Assembly: GCA_950097015.1 (NCBI GenBank)
Contig: CATNEN010000038.1
Coordinates: forward strand, 2,853,501 to 2,917,500
Source of the DNA: Macrostomum hystrix
Taxonomy: Eukaryota > Platyhelminthes > Macrostomidae
DNA length: 64,000 nucleotides
Direction of reading: 5' to 3'
This document shows, piece by piece, positions 35,179 to 44,455 of this stretch (position 1 is the first letter of the stretch; each line of letters begins with the position of its first letter). The translations under genes and the position numbers were made by a program. The notes beneath the pieces were generated by a model. That model was given only the letters and a program-made list of their open reading frames with translations, did no database searches and was not told where the DNA came from.

Positions 35179-35851
35179 TCAGTTCTGTCCGGTCTCGTCC
35201 TCGAGCTTCAGCTGCTGGCTCTCCAACTCCTTGACTGGGCGCCTGAAGCTGATCACGGTGTGCAAGTTCGCGGGGTCGGCCGCCGCCTGCTTGAGCCTGT
35301 CAGCCTCTTCGTCCTTCATTGTCTGCAGCTCGCGATCCAGCTGCTGAATGTCCTGCCTGGCCTGGCGGATGTTGCTGAGCGCTGAGGTCGCCTCCAGCTT
35401 GCCGATTTTCTCATACACGCTCAGCGTCCTGACCTGAAAGCGGTTAGACAAACCTGTTAGACATGATTCTCAAACCTATTAGACATGATTCTCTAACCTG
35501 TTAGACATGACTCTCAAACCTGTTAGACATGACTCTCTAACCTGTTAGACTCTCAAACCTGTTAGACTCTCAAACCTGTTAAACTCAGAAACCTGTTAGA
35601 CTCTCAAACCTGTTAGACTCTGAAACCTGTTAAACTCTGAAACCTGTTAGACTCTGAAACCTGTTAGACTGCTGCATTTCCCAATCTTTCAGAGTCGCTC
35701 AGCAACCAACCTGCAGGTCCCTTGGCAGCGCCATGATCATGTTCTCAATCTCCTTATCAGAGTAGATCCTGCGGTGCCTGTTGCCCTCCGGTGTCAGCTG
35801 GCCCGCCTGTTTTTTCGAGGCTGGATCGACTTTGGCAGAGAACAGCGGCAT
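35179..35851 (-). CDS. Small coiled-coil protein, unknown function
   Basis: Two minus-strand exons, 35851-35711 and 35433-35179 (TGA), in matching phase 0, encode 131 residues. The first starts MPLFSAKVDP and contains RRIYSDKEIENMI. The second starts VRTLSVYEKIGKL, has a predicted coiled coil (SNIRQARQDIQQLDREL and ELESQQLKLED), and ends EDETGQN. There is no signal peptide or membrane segment. A TATA-like TATATA (35931-35936) lies about 80 bp upstream of the ATG. The intron (35434-35710) carries a short tandem repeat. I do not recognise the family. The good splice sites, consistent GC-rich codon use and TATA box make a real gene likely. Confidence 0.65.
35440..35672. repeat. AACCTGTTAGACTCTG tandem repeat in intron
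   Basis: About 12 copies of a 16 to 26-bp unit, tctcaaacctgttagacatga shortening to ctgaaacctgttagact, in the intron of the small coiled-coil gene. Confidence 0.9.
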
Positions 35852-35930
35852 TGCTCAGACTGGTTTGATCTCAGCTTAAAGTGAAGCTGAACTGTTTGGG
35901 TGTGTTGTTTATTGAGCTGCCTATGCTATC

Positions 35931-35936
35931 TATATA
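35931..35936 (-). promoter_or_regulatory. TATA box of the small coiled-coil gene
   Basis: GACTATATAGATAG on the minus strand, about 80 bp upstream of the ATG at 35851. The spacing is plausible for a core promoter with a short 5' UTR. Confidence 0.5.
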
Positions 35937-36394
35937 GTCCCATCGCACAATGAACCACGAGCTGCGAGCCAATAGGATTGCCCCTTCGCCTGTCTCCGTA
36001 TATTGCACCCCACTATGTATTTAGTCAATTCATTTTTGTCGCAATTAGCCAACTAAACAAATTTGATTCGTTTGTCAGCTACTGCGCTCAACTTAATTAT
36101 ACAATTACTACTGATTATTAAAACAAATACTATGATATGGTCTTGATTCCTTATAGCTGCCGTTTTTGTCCATATAGTTTTATTTTGTTACTAGAAAATC
36201 GTAATATTATATGTTATATGCGTCCACACAGTTTGCGCATGATATTTAAAAATGGTTGTCATAGCAACGGGCAGATATTGGTGACAATTCTCAGCCAACC
36301 AGCAAGTTTAGTTATAGTTTTAGAACTTCAGGTTTGTTGCTTCAGGTTTTCTTCAGATGTGCCTCGGTTCGGTTATTAGCTAAGAGTGCGTGAT

Positions 36395-36752
36395 TATGAA
36401 TAATAACAATAATAATAATTGCAGGAGGGCTGCGGGCAACGGCACATCATTTGGTGACACTAGACCCACAGCCAGCGAGGAGGCAATTCTGCCCATTTCG
36501 CTGACACCTGAGCACACACGCACACAGATACCGTACGCAGGCACACGCTCACACAGGTGTGTACATCTGCCCTGACTTTCTCATCGACAGGCAGAGTGTA
36601 CTCTCTCACTGTTGCCTTGGAGGTTGGCCCTTAGGGGCGTAAATTGTCCGATAAGCCACCAAGCCTTCTTAATAAATGTGGCCTCGCCGCGGAATCGAGC
36701 TCAGGGACCTTGGCGCGATAGGCAAACGCGTTAACCGGTCTGCCACCGATCC
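36395..36752 (-). mobile_element. Full-length SINE family A copy
   Basis: On the minus strand the element starts with the tRNA-like head (GGTGGCAGACCGGTTAACGC, B box GAGCTCGATTCC). It continues through GGCCACATTTATTAAG, CCTAAGGGCCAACCTCC, CTGTCGATGAGAAAGTCAGG and ACACACCTGTGTGAGC. It ends with GTCTAGTGTCACCAAATG and a GCAATTATTATTATT tail. At about 358 bp this is the best reference copy in the window. Confidence 0.85.
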
Positions 36753-37007
36753 CCAAGTCTTGTCTCAATATAACAGCTCATCTGTAATGTATCTGGGAGC
36801 TAGTATATACAGTTTTTGTTGATCGATATACATGCTAAATTATTTTAGAAATTCAAGTTTTCAATTATATTCTACTATCAGTAGCCAGATTATGAAAACT
36901 GCGACTTTTTAACCACATTTTATTTTAGTCCTTAAATTGCAAATATTGTATCGTAAACTTGTGGTATTTTAATATATTAGTAATTATTTAATCATCTGCC
37001 CTGTACG

Positions 37008-37014
37008 TATAAAT
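37008..37014 (+). promoter_or_regulatory. TATA box of the membrane microprotein gene
   Basis: GTATAAATG lies about 48 bp upstream of the ATG at 37059 and is followed by a short (TACTG)n run. The spacing suits a core promoter. Confidence 0.45.
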
Positions 37015-37058
37015 GTACTGTACTGTACTGTACTGTACGTGTGTGTGAGTTAGCAACA

Positions 37059-37732
37059 ATGTCCACCAGCGCAAATCAGCCACCCGAGGTCAGGATAGAC
37101 AATCTATGGTGAGGAGTTAAGCGTACATTTTTCCTAGAGAGATAGTTAGGAAAGTCCAGGGTTCCATAGAAAGTTCCATAGCAACAGAGAGTTATCAGCA
37201 AGAACTGTAATGCATCTGTTCAGTTCAGTGAAAGGGTAGAAAACACAGAAAAAGTTTAAATTATTCTGACATCAAGCAACAAAGCACACGTTGCTGCACA
37301 TTGTCCTCATAAAAATATAATATAATATTCCATATAACTAAATCATCAACAGCAACACAGTACGATTCACTAACTAATTGTGAAACAACAGGTAAATACA
37401 ACAGGTACAATTGGCCTACTCCATAATGGCACTGGTGTCATTTGTTGGAATCATGCTGACCTTTGGATACATCATGGAGTGAATGTTACCAAATGTACTT
37501 TTACTTGTGCCGTTTCGTCTATTGTCTATTTGAATTAAGCCAAAATTCATTACACGGTTCCTCGATCAGCCATGCGGTCGTCAGATTCGATAAGAACAGT
37601 TCAGCTGGCGAGTTCCTATTTGTTGTTTGCGTCGCCTGGCTGGCCCTGCCATTGGTCACCTTCTGCCTGGCCTACTGGAACGACGGACCAATCAGGATGC
37701 TCAGGCATGCCCTGGCCTATGAGAGGCGATGA
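37059..37732 (+). CDS. Probable small two-segment membrane protein
   Basis: Exons 37059-37088, 37405-37478 and 37570-37732 (TGA) give 88 residues with matching phases (0, then 2). It starts MSTSANQPPE. A first hydrophobic segment, QLAYSIMALVSFVGIMLTF, is followed by a polar link (HAVVRFDKNSSAGE). A second segment, FLFVVCVAWLALPLVTFCL, precedes a short basic tail ending ALAYERR. There is no cleavable signal. This looks like a hairpin membrane protein with both ends on the same side. An ATTAAA lies at 37795-37800. I do not recognise the family. The donor at 37089 is chosen by phase; the next GT at about 37110 would put the second exon out of frame. Confidence 0.55.
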
Positions 37733-38681
37733 GAGGCGCGGAAGAAGACTGCACTGCAGGAATGACTAAATTTAGCTTATGTCTAGATATGTGAATTAAA
37801 TGTCTTATCTTTATTTTAATAACAATTTTTAATAATGCTCTTTATGCTCTTAATATTCTTACAAAGCCCTATGACTCATGCCCTATGACCCAGTGACCTT
37901 GAGACTTTAATGTTGTTTGATTTTGTTTGAAATTGTAAATGATGTGCTTTTTTCTGGTCTAATTTCATCCACCTCCCTTTTGGTTTATTTGATTTATTAA
38001 GTAATAAATTATAAATTTAGATTAATTAATACGGTAATCAATCGCATTTTTCTCCGTGACGCGCATCCAGAAAAATAAAAAGCAAAAAATCTTACGTTTT
38101 CGAAAAATAACTCACTTTGTGCTGCTATTTCGTTACTTTACATTACAAATTTTTATATAGTCTTATGAAGTAAATGAAACAAATTAATACACAAGCATAT
38201 GTCAAGCCGCAAAAATGTGCCCAAAAGCGAGTAACGAGTTAACTGCATATCAACTCGATATCCATTCACAATTCATATAGCCCGTCTTTTGTGCTATTGT
38301 GTTTTTGAACCATCTATTTAGTTCTCTTGTCAAAACTTCAAAAATAACTAGTCGCTTGATAATACAGCATTGAGACAAATTAATTTTTGTGTCATGAACA
38401 CTTAGTTAACGTAGTTTGTTGTTAATCAACCGATAAAACAAAAGAAATAAAAAATATTTTTGAAAATGTAGCAAACATATCGAAAAATTGCATTATACTG
38501 CAAGTTCTTAGTTTTTTGTTTGTAAATATTTCACAAAATCTGTTTATTATGCCATACTATCATAGTAACAATATTTATACGATGTTTCGAGAATTCAGTT
38601 TGAGAACTGCATTGTATTTTGCGTCGTTCGCTGTCACCTGCAATATTTACACTGGTCTAAGCACTGGTGTTGCTGTTGTTC
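37733..38681. other. AT-rich intergenic region upstream of CCDC170
   Basis: It contains the 3' UTR of the membrane microprotein gene and the 5' region of CCDC170. No array, element or other gene was recognised. Confidence 0.4.
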
Positions 38682-41600
38682 ATGGCTACTTATGGGGACA
38701 ATCACTTTGATGGCTTCCCGAGTATACACGGACATCGTGTTAGAGAGGGTTGGAGAAATGACGACCTGACTAGAGACTCACTGAGTTTTCAGAATCGAAG
38801 CTTGACCGATGTAAGTATGTGTATGACTTCATTTTGTGAATTGTTATTACATATTTATACTCACACCAGGCTTCTATTAATATTAGTGTTGTAATATTTG
38901 TGTGAAAATTTTCAGGCGAAAAGGGGCAGATTTTGTCGAATGTATAATTTGTTTCTGAAGTTTCGCACTAATATATTGCACCCAAAAATAAAAACTCCCA
39001 AAAATATCTCAATTCCTTTCTTAATAACTAGGGATGTAGGTAATTATAATTTTAACATAGGTTCTTCAGACATGCGTTTTTGTATTGTGTTTTGTGTATG
39101 TACATGTATTAGGATATTTTTTTATTTAACAAAAAACCGTTGATGAACTTTTTAAGTTAAATGATAAAAATTGTCATCAGGTTAGTTGAAAAAACTCAAA
39201 AAAAATTATAGTATTTTTTATTCTTAAAATTCTAGAACTTAAGGGTTTTCTGCTTTCCAAAATGTGTCACTTCTAAATTAGACAAAGTATAGACGTTTAA
39301 TTCTTGCTGCTAAAGTGATGTTCTGATTTCATTTGAATTAGGTATAAGAAGTAGCATCTAAAAATGTTATGAGTATAAAATAGAAAATTTCTCAACAGAC
39401 ATACATTTAATTAGCTAGTGGGCCTATTCAGCAATTTAATTGAACAATTTTTAAAGGGAACGACTATTTCGAGTATTTTAGTGCGTATTATGAAATCGCC
39501 AGTAAAATTGAAAAAGCTAAATCACTGTAAAATGCATTTCAGTTGCAAGAACAAGTGAGGTATCAGAAGGAGATGCTGAAACGGCAGGACGATGTCATTC
39601 GAGAACTGCAATGGTGAGCATTTTTTTGTTTTAAATAGCCCCACTAAAGAAATTTAAATCTCAGAACTGACATGCGAAACACGAAATAAAAATTGTGCTT
39701 TTGATCGATGTACGAGCGTCTATGAATATAAAAAAGCTAGATTGTATATTGTTCAATAAAATTAGGTCTGCCACGAAAAAAAATTATAAACAGTCCGACA
39801 AATAGACAGTGACAGGCAGATGGACAGACAGGCAGATGGACAGACAGACAGACAGACAGGCTGGCAGATGGACAGACAGACAGGCAGGCAGATGGACAGA
39901 CAGGCAGACAGACAGACAGGCAGGCAGGCAGGCAGATGGACAGACAGACAGACAGGAACCCCGCTGCTTCGTCCCTCAGCATGGACGCCCTATGCCTAGA
40001 CCAGCAGCGTCCTTATTCATCGGCTGCCGCGGCCGCAGCTCCAGTCGCGGCGAATGCCTGCCCGACGGCTCGTTCGGACCTGGCGGCGATGCAGGCTCGG
40101 CTGGACAGCTTGAACAGCCGGCTGCGGGATCGTGACTTTCAGCTGGACGCCGCCAGCGAGACGATTCGAGACCTGCGCGCGCAGCTGGCGCAGCTGCAGG
40201 GCGCCCAGGAGGCGCAGTCCGAGGAGGCCCGCAAGCGGGCGGACTTCCCGCTGCGAGTCCGCCGAGCCCTGGCCACCACGGCCTGCCCGGCCGAAGATCT
40301 GGACGGCCTGGTGAACAAAGTGTCGGAGCTCGTCAAGGAGAATGTTGACATGAAGGCCAAGATTCACACACTGACTGACCAGCAGGTGAGCCATACACAC
40401 GCATGCCATCATTATCCTGAGAGTTTGTTAGTTAGCATTTGTTAGTTAGTCTCTAACTAACAAAGACTGACTGCGTCAATCCCGACGATTCTCGCAGGCC
40501 TCCATGGAGCTGGCGGCCGCGGCAAACAAGCAGACAATCGAGCGACTGCTGGCCGAGGTCAACCGCGAATACAGGGCCGCGTTTCAACTGGGCTTCGCCG
40601 AGACCGACTTCAAGACCGAGACCGACAAGCTCAAGGAGGAGAACGAGAAGCTGACGAAGAAGGCCGAGCTGCTGGAGATTCAGCTGAATGCTGAGAAGGG
40701 ACAGGTAAGGTCATCTCAGGGGTTGTCAGGGACTTTGTCATCTTCAGTGTACAATTTCACTGGAGGTTGCCCCTCAAAGACATAAATTAAACGACAAGCC
40801 CCCAAGCCTTCTCACGGCGGCTGCGCCCCAAGTAAATGTGGCGCGGAATCGAGCTCAGGGACCTTGGTGCTAAAGGCAAACGCCACTCACCGCCCGTTGA
40901 ATGAGTTCCGCAGAAACTGTTTCTAAAAAAGCAACAAGCCATCCTCTTTGGTTAATCAAGTTTAAAAAGGCCGAGAAAACAAATATTAAGACTTGCGTAA
41001 CCTATCCATGGACTCAAGAGTTCAAATCCCTGCTCAACCCCTCTGCCCGCCCAGGTGGCAACGGTGAAGGCCGATCTGCAGGAGAAGGAGGCCCAGCTGT
41101 CCAAGCTGGACTGCGAGAAGCGCGAAGCGGCCCACAGCTCCGAGACGCTCGGCAAGCAGCTGGCCGCCTTCGTAGACTCGCTGGCCACTATGCTGGGCAC
41201 CGCGTACAACCGGGTGCCGGCCACCGAGGAGGCGGTCCGCGAGAAGGTTCGTCAACTGTTGGCCGACGTTCGCACCCACTCGGCGGCGATGGCGGGCCTG
41301 GAGGAGCGGGTCAAGGCCGTAACCGGCCAGCTCGAGCAGCAGCTGGATGCCAACAGGCAGCGGGAGCAGCGCAATGCGGCTGCTGAAGGCGAGGCCAAGG
41401 AGCTGCGGGACAAACTGAGGGCGGTCGAGGCTCAGCTGGCCGCTGGTGACGTCATCAGGGAGAGCCTGCGGGGAGACAAGGTGAGCTGGCTGACAGACAG
41501 ATGACAGACAGGCTGATAGACAGGCTGATAGACAGACAGGATGACAGACAGGCTGACAGACACACTATGTTTGCCTTCCCCCAGGACCGGCTCTATCAGT

Positions 41601-42924
41601 ACCTGAAGCGACTGGGCCAGGCACTCAGTATGGAGGCCTCGGCCATCGATGTCGCCTACGACGTCCTTGGCGAAGGTCTGGTGGAGCGCGCCGAGCAGCT
41701 GGTCCGGCAGGGTGGCGGCTGCTGCGGCTGCGACAACGGCGGCGGCCTTCGTCGCCGAGTGGAATCGCTGAAGGAGCAGCTGGAGTCCAAGGACCTTCAC
41801 CTCGAACTGATGCGGCGACGACTGGCGCAGCTGGACGGTGGCGCGGCCGCAGCCGGCGGCGCCGCCGGTGGCATCGGCGACCTGGAGCGCGAGAGGGCGC
41901 GACTAGCCGAGAGGCGCCTGGAGAAGGCTCACCGCATGCTGGAGGAGGCCAGGTGAGCGATGCGTTTACCTGACAGCTTCATCTCAGTTTTATAACATTT
42001 TCCATGATTTTTGGGCCAGTTCCCTATCTAACAGGTCAGTTCCCTATCTAACAGGTCAGTTCCCTATCTAACAGGTCAGTTCCCTATCTAACAGGTCAGT
42101 TCCCTATCTAACAGGTCAGTTCCCTATCTAACAGGTCAGTTCCCTATCTAACAGGTCAGTTCCCTATCTAACAGGTCAGTTCCCTATCTAACAGGTCAGT
42201 TCCCTATCTAACAGGTCAGTTCCAAAATCTAACAGGCCAGTCTAACAGATTACTAACTTGTCTAACAGCCAGTTCTGTTGTCCCTCTGGCCTTTTAATCC
42301 AGACGTGAAAATGATGACTTGCGCGCTCAACTCGGCGGCTTCGGCGAGCTGAAGGCGGCGGCGAGCAGGCAGGACCGGGACCTCGAGCAGCTGGAGGCGG
42401 CCCTGGACAAGCTAGAGCGGGTCCGGCAGAAGCAGGCCCAGCGCATCGCGGCGCTCAAATCGCAGCTTGCCGAGAATCGCCGAGAGGCCGACAGCAGCCT
42501 GCGCTGCCTGTCCGAGGAGCTCCGGGCTGCCCGGCTGGAGCTGGACGAAGCCGTGGCCAGAGAGCGCCGGCTGGCGGAGCTGCGGACGGCCGTGTCCAGG
42601 CTAGTCCTTGCAGCTGGTGACACTGGCGACGATGCCAGCATTCTGGCCAGGCTGCAGCAGCTGTTGTGGCACCGTCAGCAGCAGCAGCAACAGCAGCCAC
42701 CAATGCAGCCTCACCAGCAGCAGCAACCGTTTCAGCATCACTATGGCAGTCAGCAGCTGTACAGCAGCGGTGGCGCATGTGGAGGCGGCTGGGGAGGTTG
42801 CGGGGGCGGCGGGGGCAGCTGCGATTGCGACTGCGCGGAGCGTCGAGGCCGAGGAGGTCGCAGACGGCACGGAGGCGGCGGCGTTCGCAGCGCCTCCTGT
42901 GGCGCCGAATATCGCCGATATTAA
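38682..42924 (+). CDS. CCDC170: CCDC170 homolog (coiled-coil domain-containing 170)
   Basis: CCDC170 is a long coiled-coil protein reported to be microtubule- and Golgi-associated and found in motile cilia. Exons: 38682-38810, 39543-39613, 39980-40385, 40498-40704, 41055-41480, 41585-41952, 42303-42924 (TAA); all phases match, total 742 residues against about 715 in human. The start is MATYGDNHFDG; an upstream in-frame GTG is not a start. Nearly all of the protein is heptad-rich coiled coil. Best family match: DRLYQYLKRLGQ, then VESLKEQLESKDLHLELMRR, like the conserved ESKDLH-LRRKIAQL block. The C-terminal exon adds polyQ and a Gly/Cys/Arg-rich tail (GGWGGCGGGGGSCDCDC, then ERRGRGGRRRHGGGG) not expected in vertebrate members. 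Introns contain a SINE, a CAGA-rich tract and a 20-bp array. Confidence 0.85.
39808..39957. repeat. CAGACAGGCAGA-type tandem repeat
   Basis: A tract of (gacagacaggcagatg)-type units lies directly upstream of the acceptor of CCDC170 exon 3 (39980). A shorter related CAGGCTGATAGACAGA tract lies at about 41490-41565 before exon 6. Confidence 0.9.
40757..40893 (-). mobile_element. SINE family A head in CCDC170 intron 4
   Basis: On the minus strand: GGTGAGTGGCGTTTGCC, AGGTCCCTGAGCTCGATTCC, GCCACATTTACTTGGGGCGC and GGGGCAACCTCCAGTG. This is the tRNA-like 5' part only; the 3' half is missing. Confidence 0.7.
42008..42228. repeat. 20-bp minisatellite in CCDC170 intron 6
   Basis: About 11 perfect copies of aggtcagttccctatctaac, ending in a variant copy (TTCCAAAATC). 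The near-perfect identity suggests a recent expansion. Each unit contains TATCTAACAG|GTCAGT, an acceptor-like plus donor-like junction. Confidence 0.95.
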
Positions 42925-43009
42925 CTGATCGCCGAAACTCTATTTTAGTGCCGTTGATTAACGGATCGGAATCGATTGAAGTACGTCATCAAAGGTAGTT
43001 GAATTATCG

Positions 43010-43322
43010 AAGCAGATGGACTTATCGGTCGAAATCGATTGTAATATCGGTCGCAATCGATAGGAATATTGATCTCCTTTGATAAGAATATTGATCGGAA
43101 TCGATTAGAATATCGATTGGAATCGATTAGAATATTGATCGGAATCGATTAGAATATCGATTGGAATCGATTAGAATATTGATCGGAATCGATTAGTATA
43201 TTGATTGGAATCGATTAGAATATCGATTGGAATCGATTAGAATATCGATCCGGAATCGATTAGAATATCGATCCGGAATCGATTTGAATATCGATCGGAA
43301 TCCGTTAGAATATCGATCATAA
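43010..43322. repeat. ATCGATT-rich tandem repeat
   Basis: About 13 copies of a 20 to 22-bp unit, gaatcgattagaatatcgat plus tg, lie just past the CCDC170 stop. The unit is dense in ATCGAT palindromes. Confidence 0.9.
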
Positions 43323-44455
43323 TTGATTGAAAAAACAGAATATGATAAAACAGTTAGATATAAGAATTGCAGTTGTATTTTCGATGTAAATCTGTTATTA
43401 TGAGCATTAAAATCGTACAACATATCGAGGAGTCAATATTTTCTTTTATGCAGGGAAATATGCACATTAAATCAATATGAATCTTCTGATGTATGAATTA
43501 TGAAGTTTTATGAATTCGATAAATGAAGAAGTCGAATTTATACATACGAATATTTTCTCTACAGACTGTATTTGACCGCCCATTTTAGCTTGTTTATCCC
43601 AGTACACCTAGCCTAATTTGAGGCCCACTGGAAATAACAATATATACAATGCTTTCTGTCTCGCATGCATACTGTCAAAGGCTGTATTTAGATGCTTCTA
43701 AGGCACAGGCACTAGGCGGACAAATTTCTTACAAATGTCTATCTCTATTATCTTGCTAAACATGCGCACCCGCTTGGAGCTCTACCTGAAACCAATCATT
43801 TTTATTTCCACTTTGCTTCTATATATTTAGCTGCTACCATAGACTATTTTATATTGATGAGACACCCGATAAACTATTCCATGTCAAATCTATACTCTAC
43901 TTATTTATGCATATAAACTATATGCGTCAGGCCTGTTTTCGTCAAGCCTGACGAACTTTGAAAATTGAATAATTTTTTTCTAACTTTTTCGAATCAGAAG
44001 TTAATTTCTTGCCGACCGTTCTGCTGTTCACAGCTGATGCTGGTACACATTGAACAGCTGGGTGAACTGAAACTATGCAGAATAAAATGTCTTGCTAAGG
44101 GACACAATTTGTTCCAGTGGAGACGGGAATCGAATCCCCGACCTTCAAGACAAGAGTCGGATTGCTCTACAACATATAGGACAAGAATAACAATTTTTTA
44201 CTAAGATATTCAAATAGACGAACCAAAGAAAAAAATGCGAGCTGAAATACACTCTCTGCTCTGATAAACTTGTCTTTGTCAGAAGCCCTGCTGGCAACTT
44301 GGCAGTGTTCTCAAACGCTTCGGACGGTCCTCATCTCTCTTACCAACGAATCTTGAGCCATTGCAATTTGATTGGCTAGTATATTTTTAGCTAAATCGAT
44401 AATAGGAGCATCGACCACAGTCCATATTTCCCCGCACGGAGTAGGTTCAGCAAAG
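43323..44455. other. Intergenic region between CCDC170 and EEF1D
   Basis: AT-rich and without a convincing gene. It contains the tRNA-like SINE family B segment at 43990-44180. Confidence 0.4.
43990..44180 (-). mobile_element. tRNA-like SINE, family B, head and body
   Basis: On the minus strand a tRNA-like segment (GTTGTAGAGCAATCCGACTC, then GGGGATTCGATTCCCG with B-box character) is followed by TTGTGTCCCTTAGCAAGACA and GTTCACCCAGCTGTTCAATG. That order of head plus conserved body is typical of metazoan tRNA-derived SINEs. The CAGCTGATGCTGGTACACATT part recurs near 49232. A free tRNA gene is unlikely because a clean acceptor stem is missing. Confidence 0.5.

Noticed and set aside
44100-44165. 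A functional tRNA gene on minus
   Set aside because: T-arm-like B box is present, but the acceptor stem does not pair well and a SINE body follows directly.
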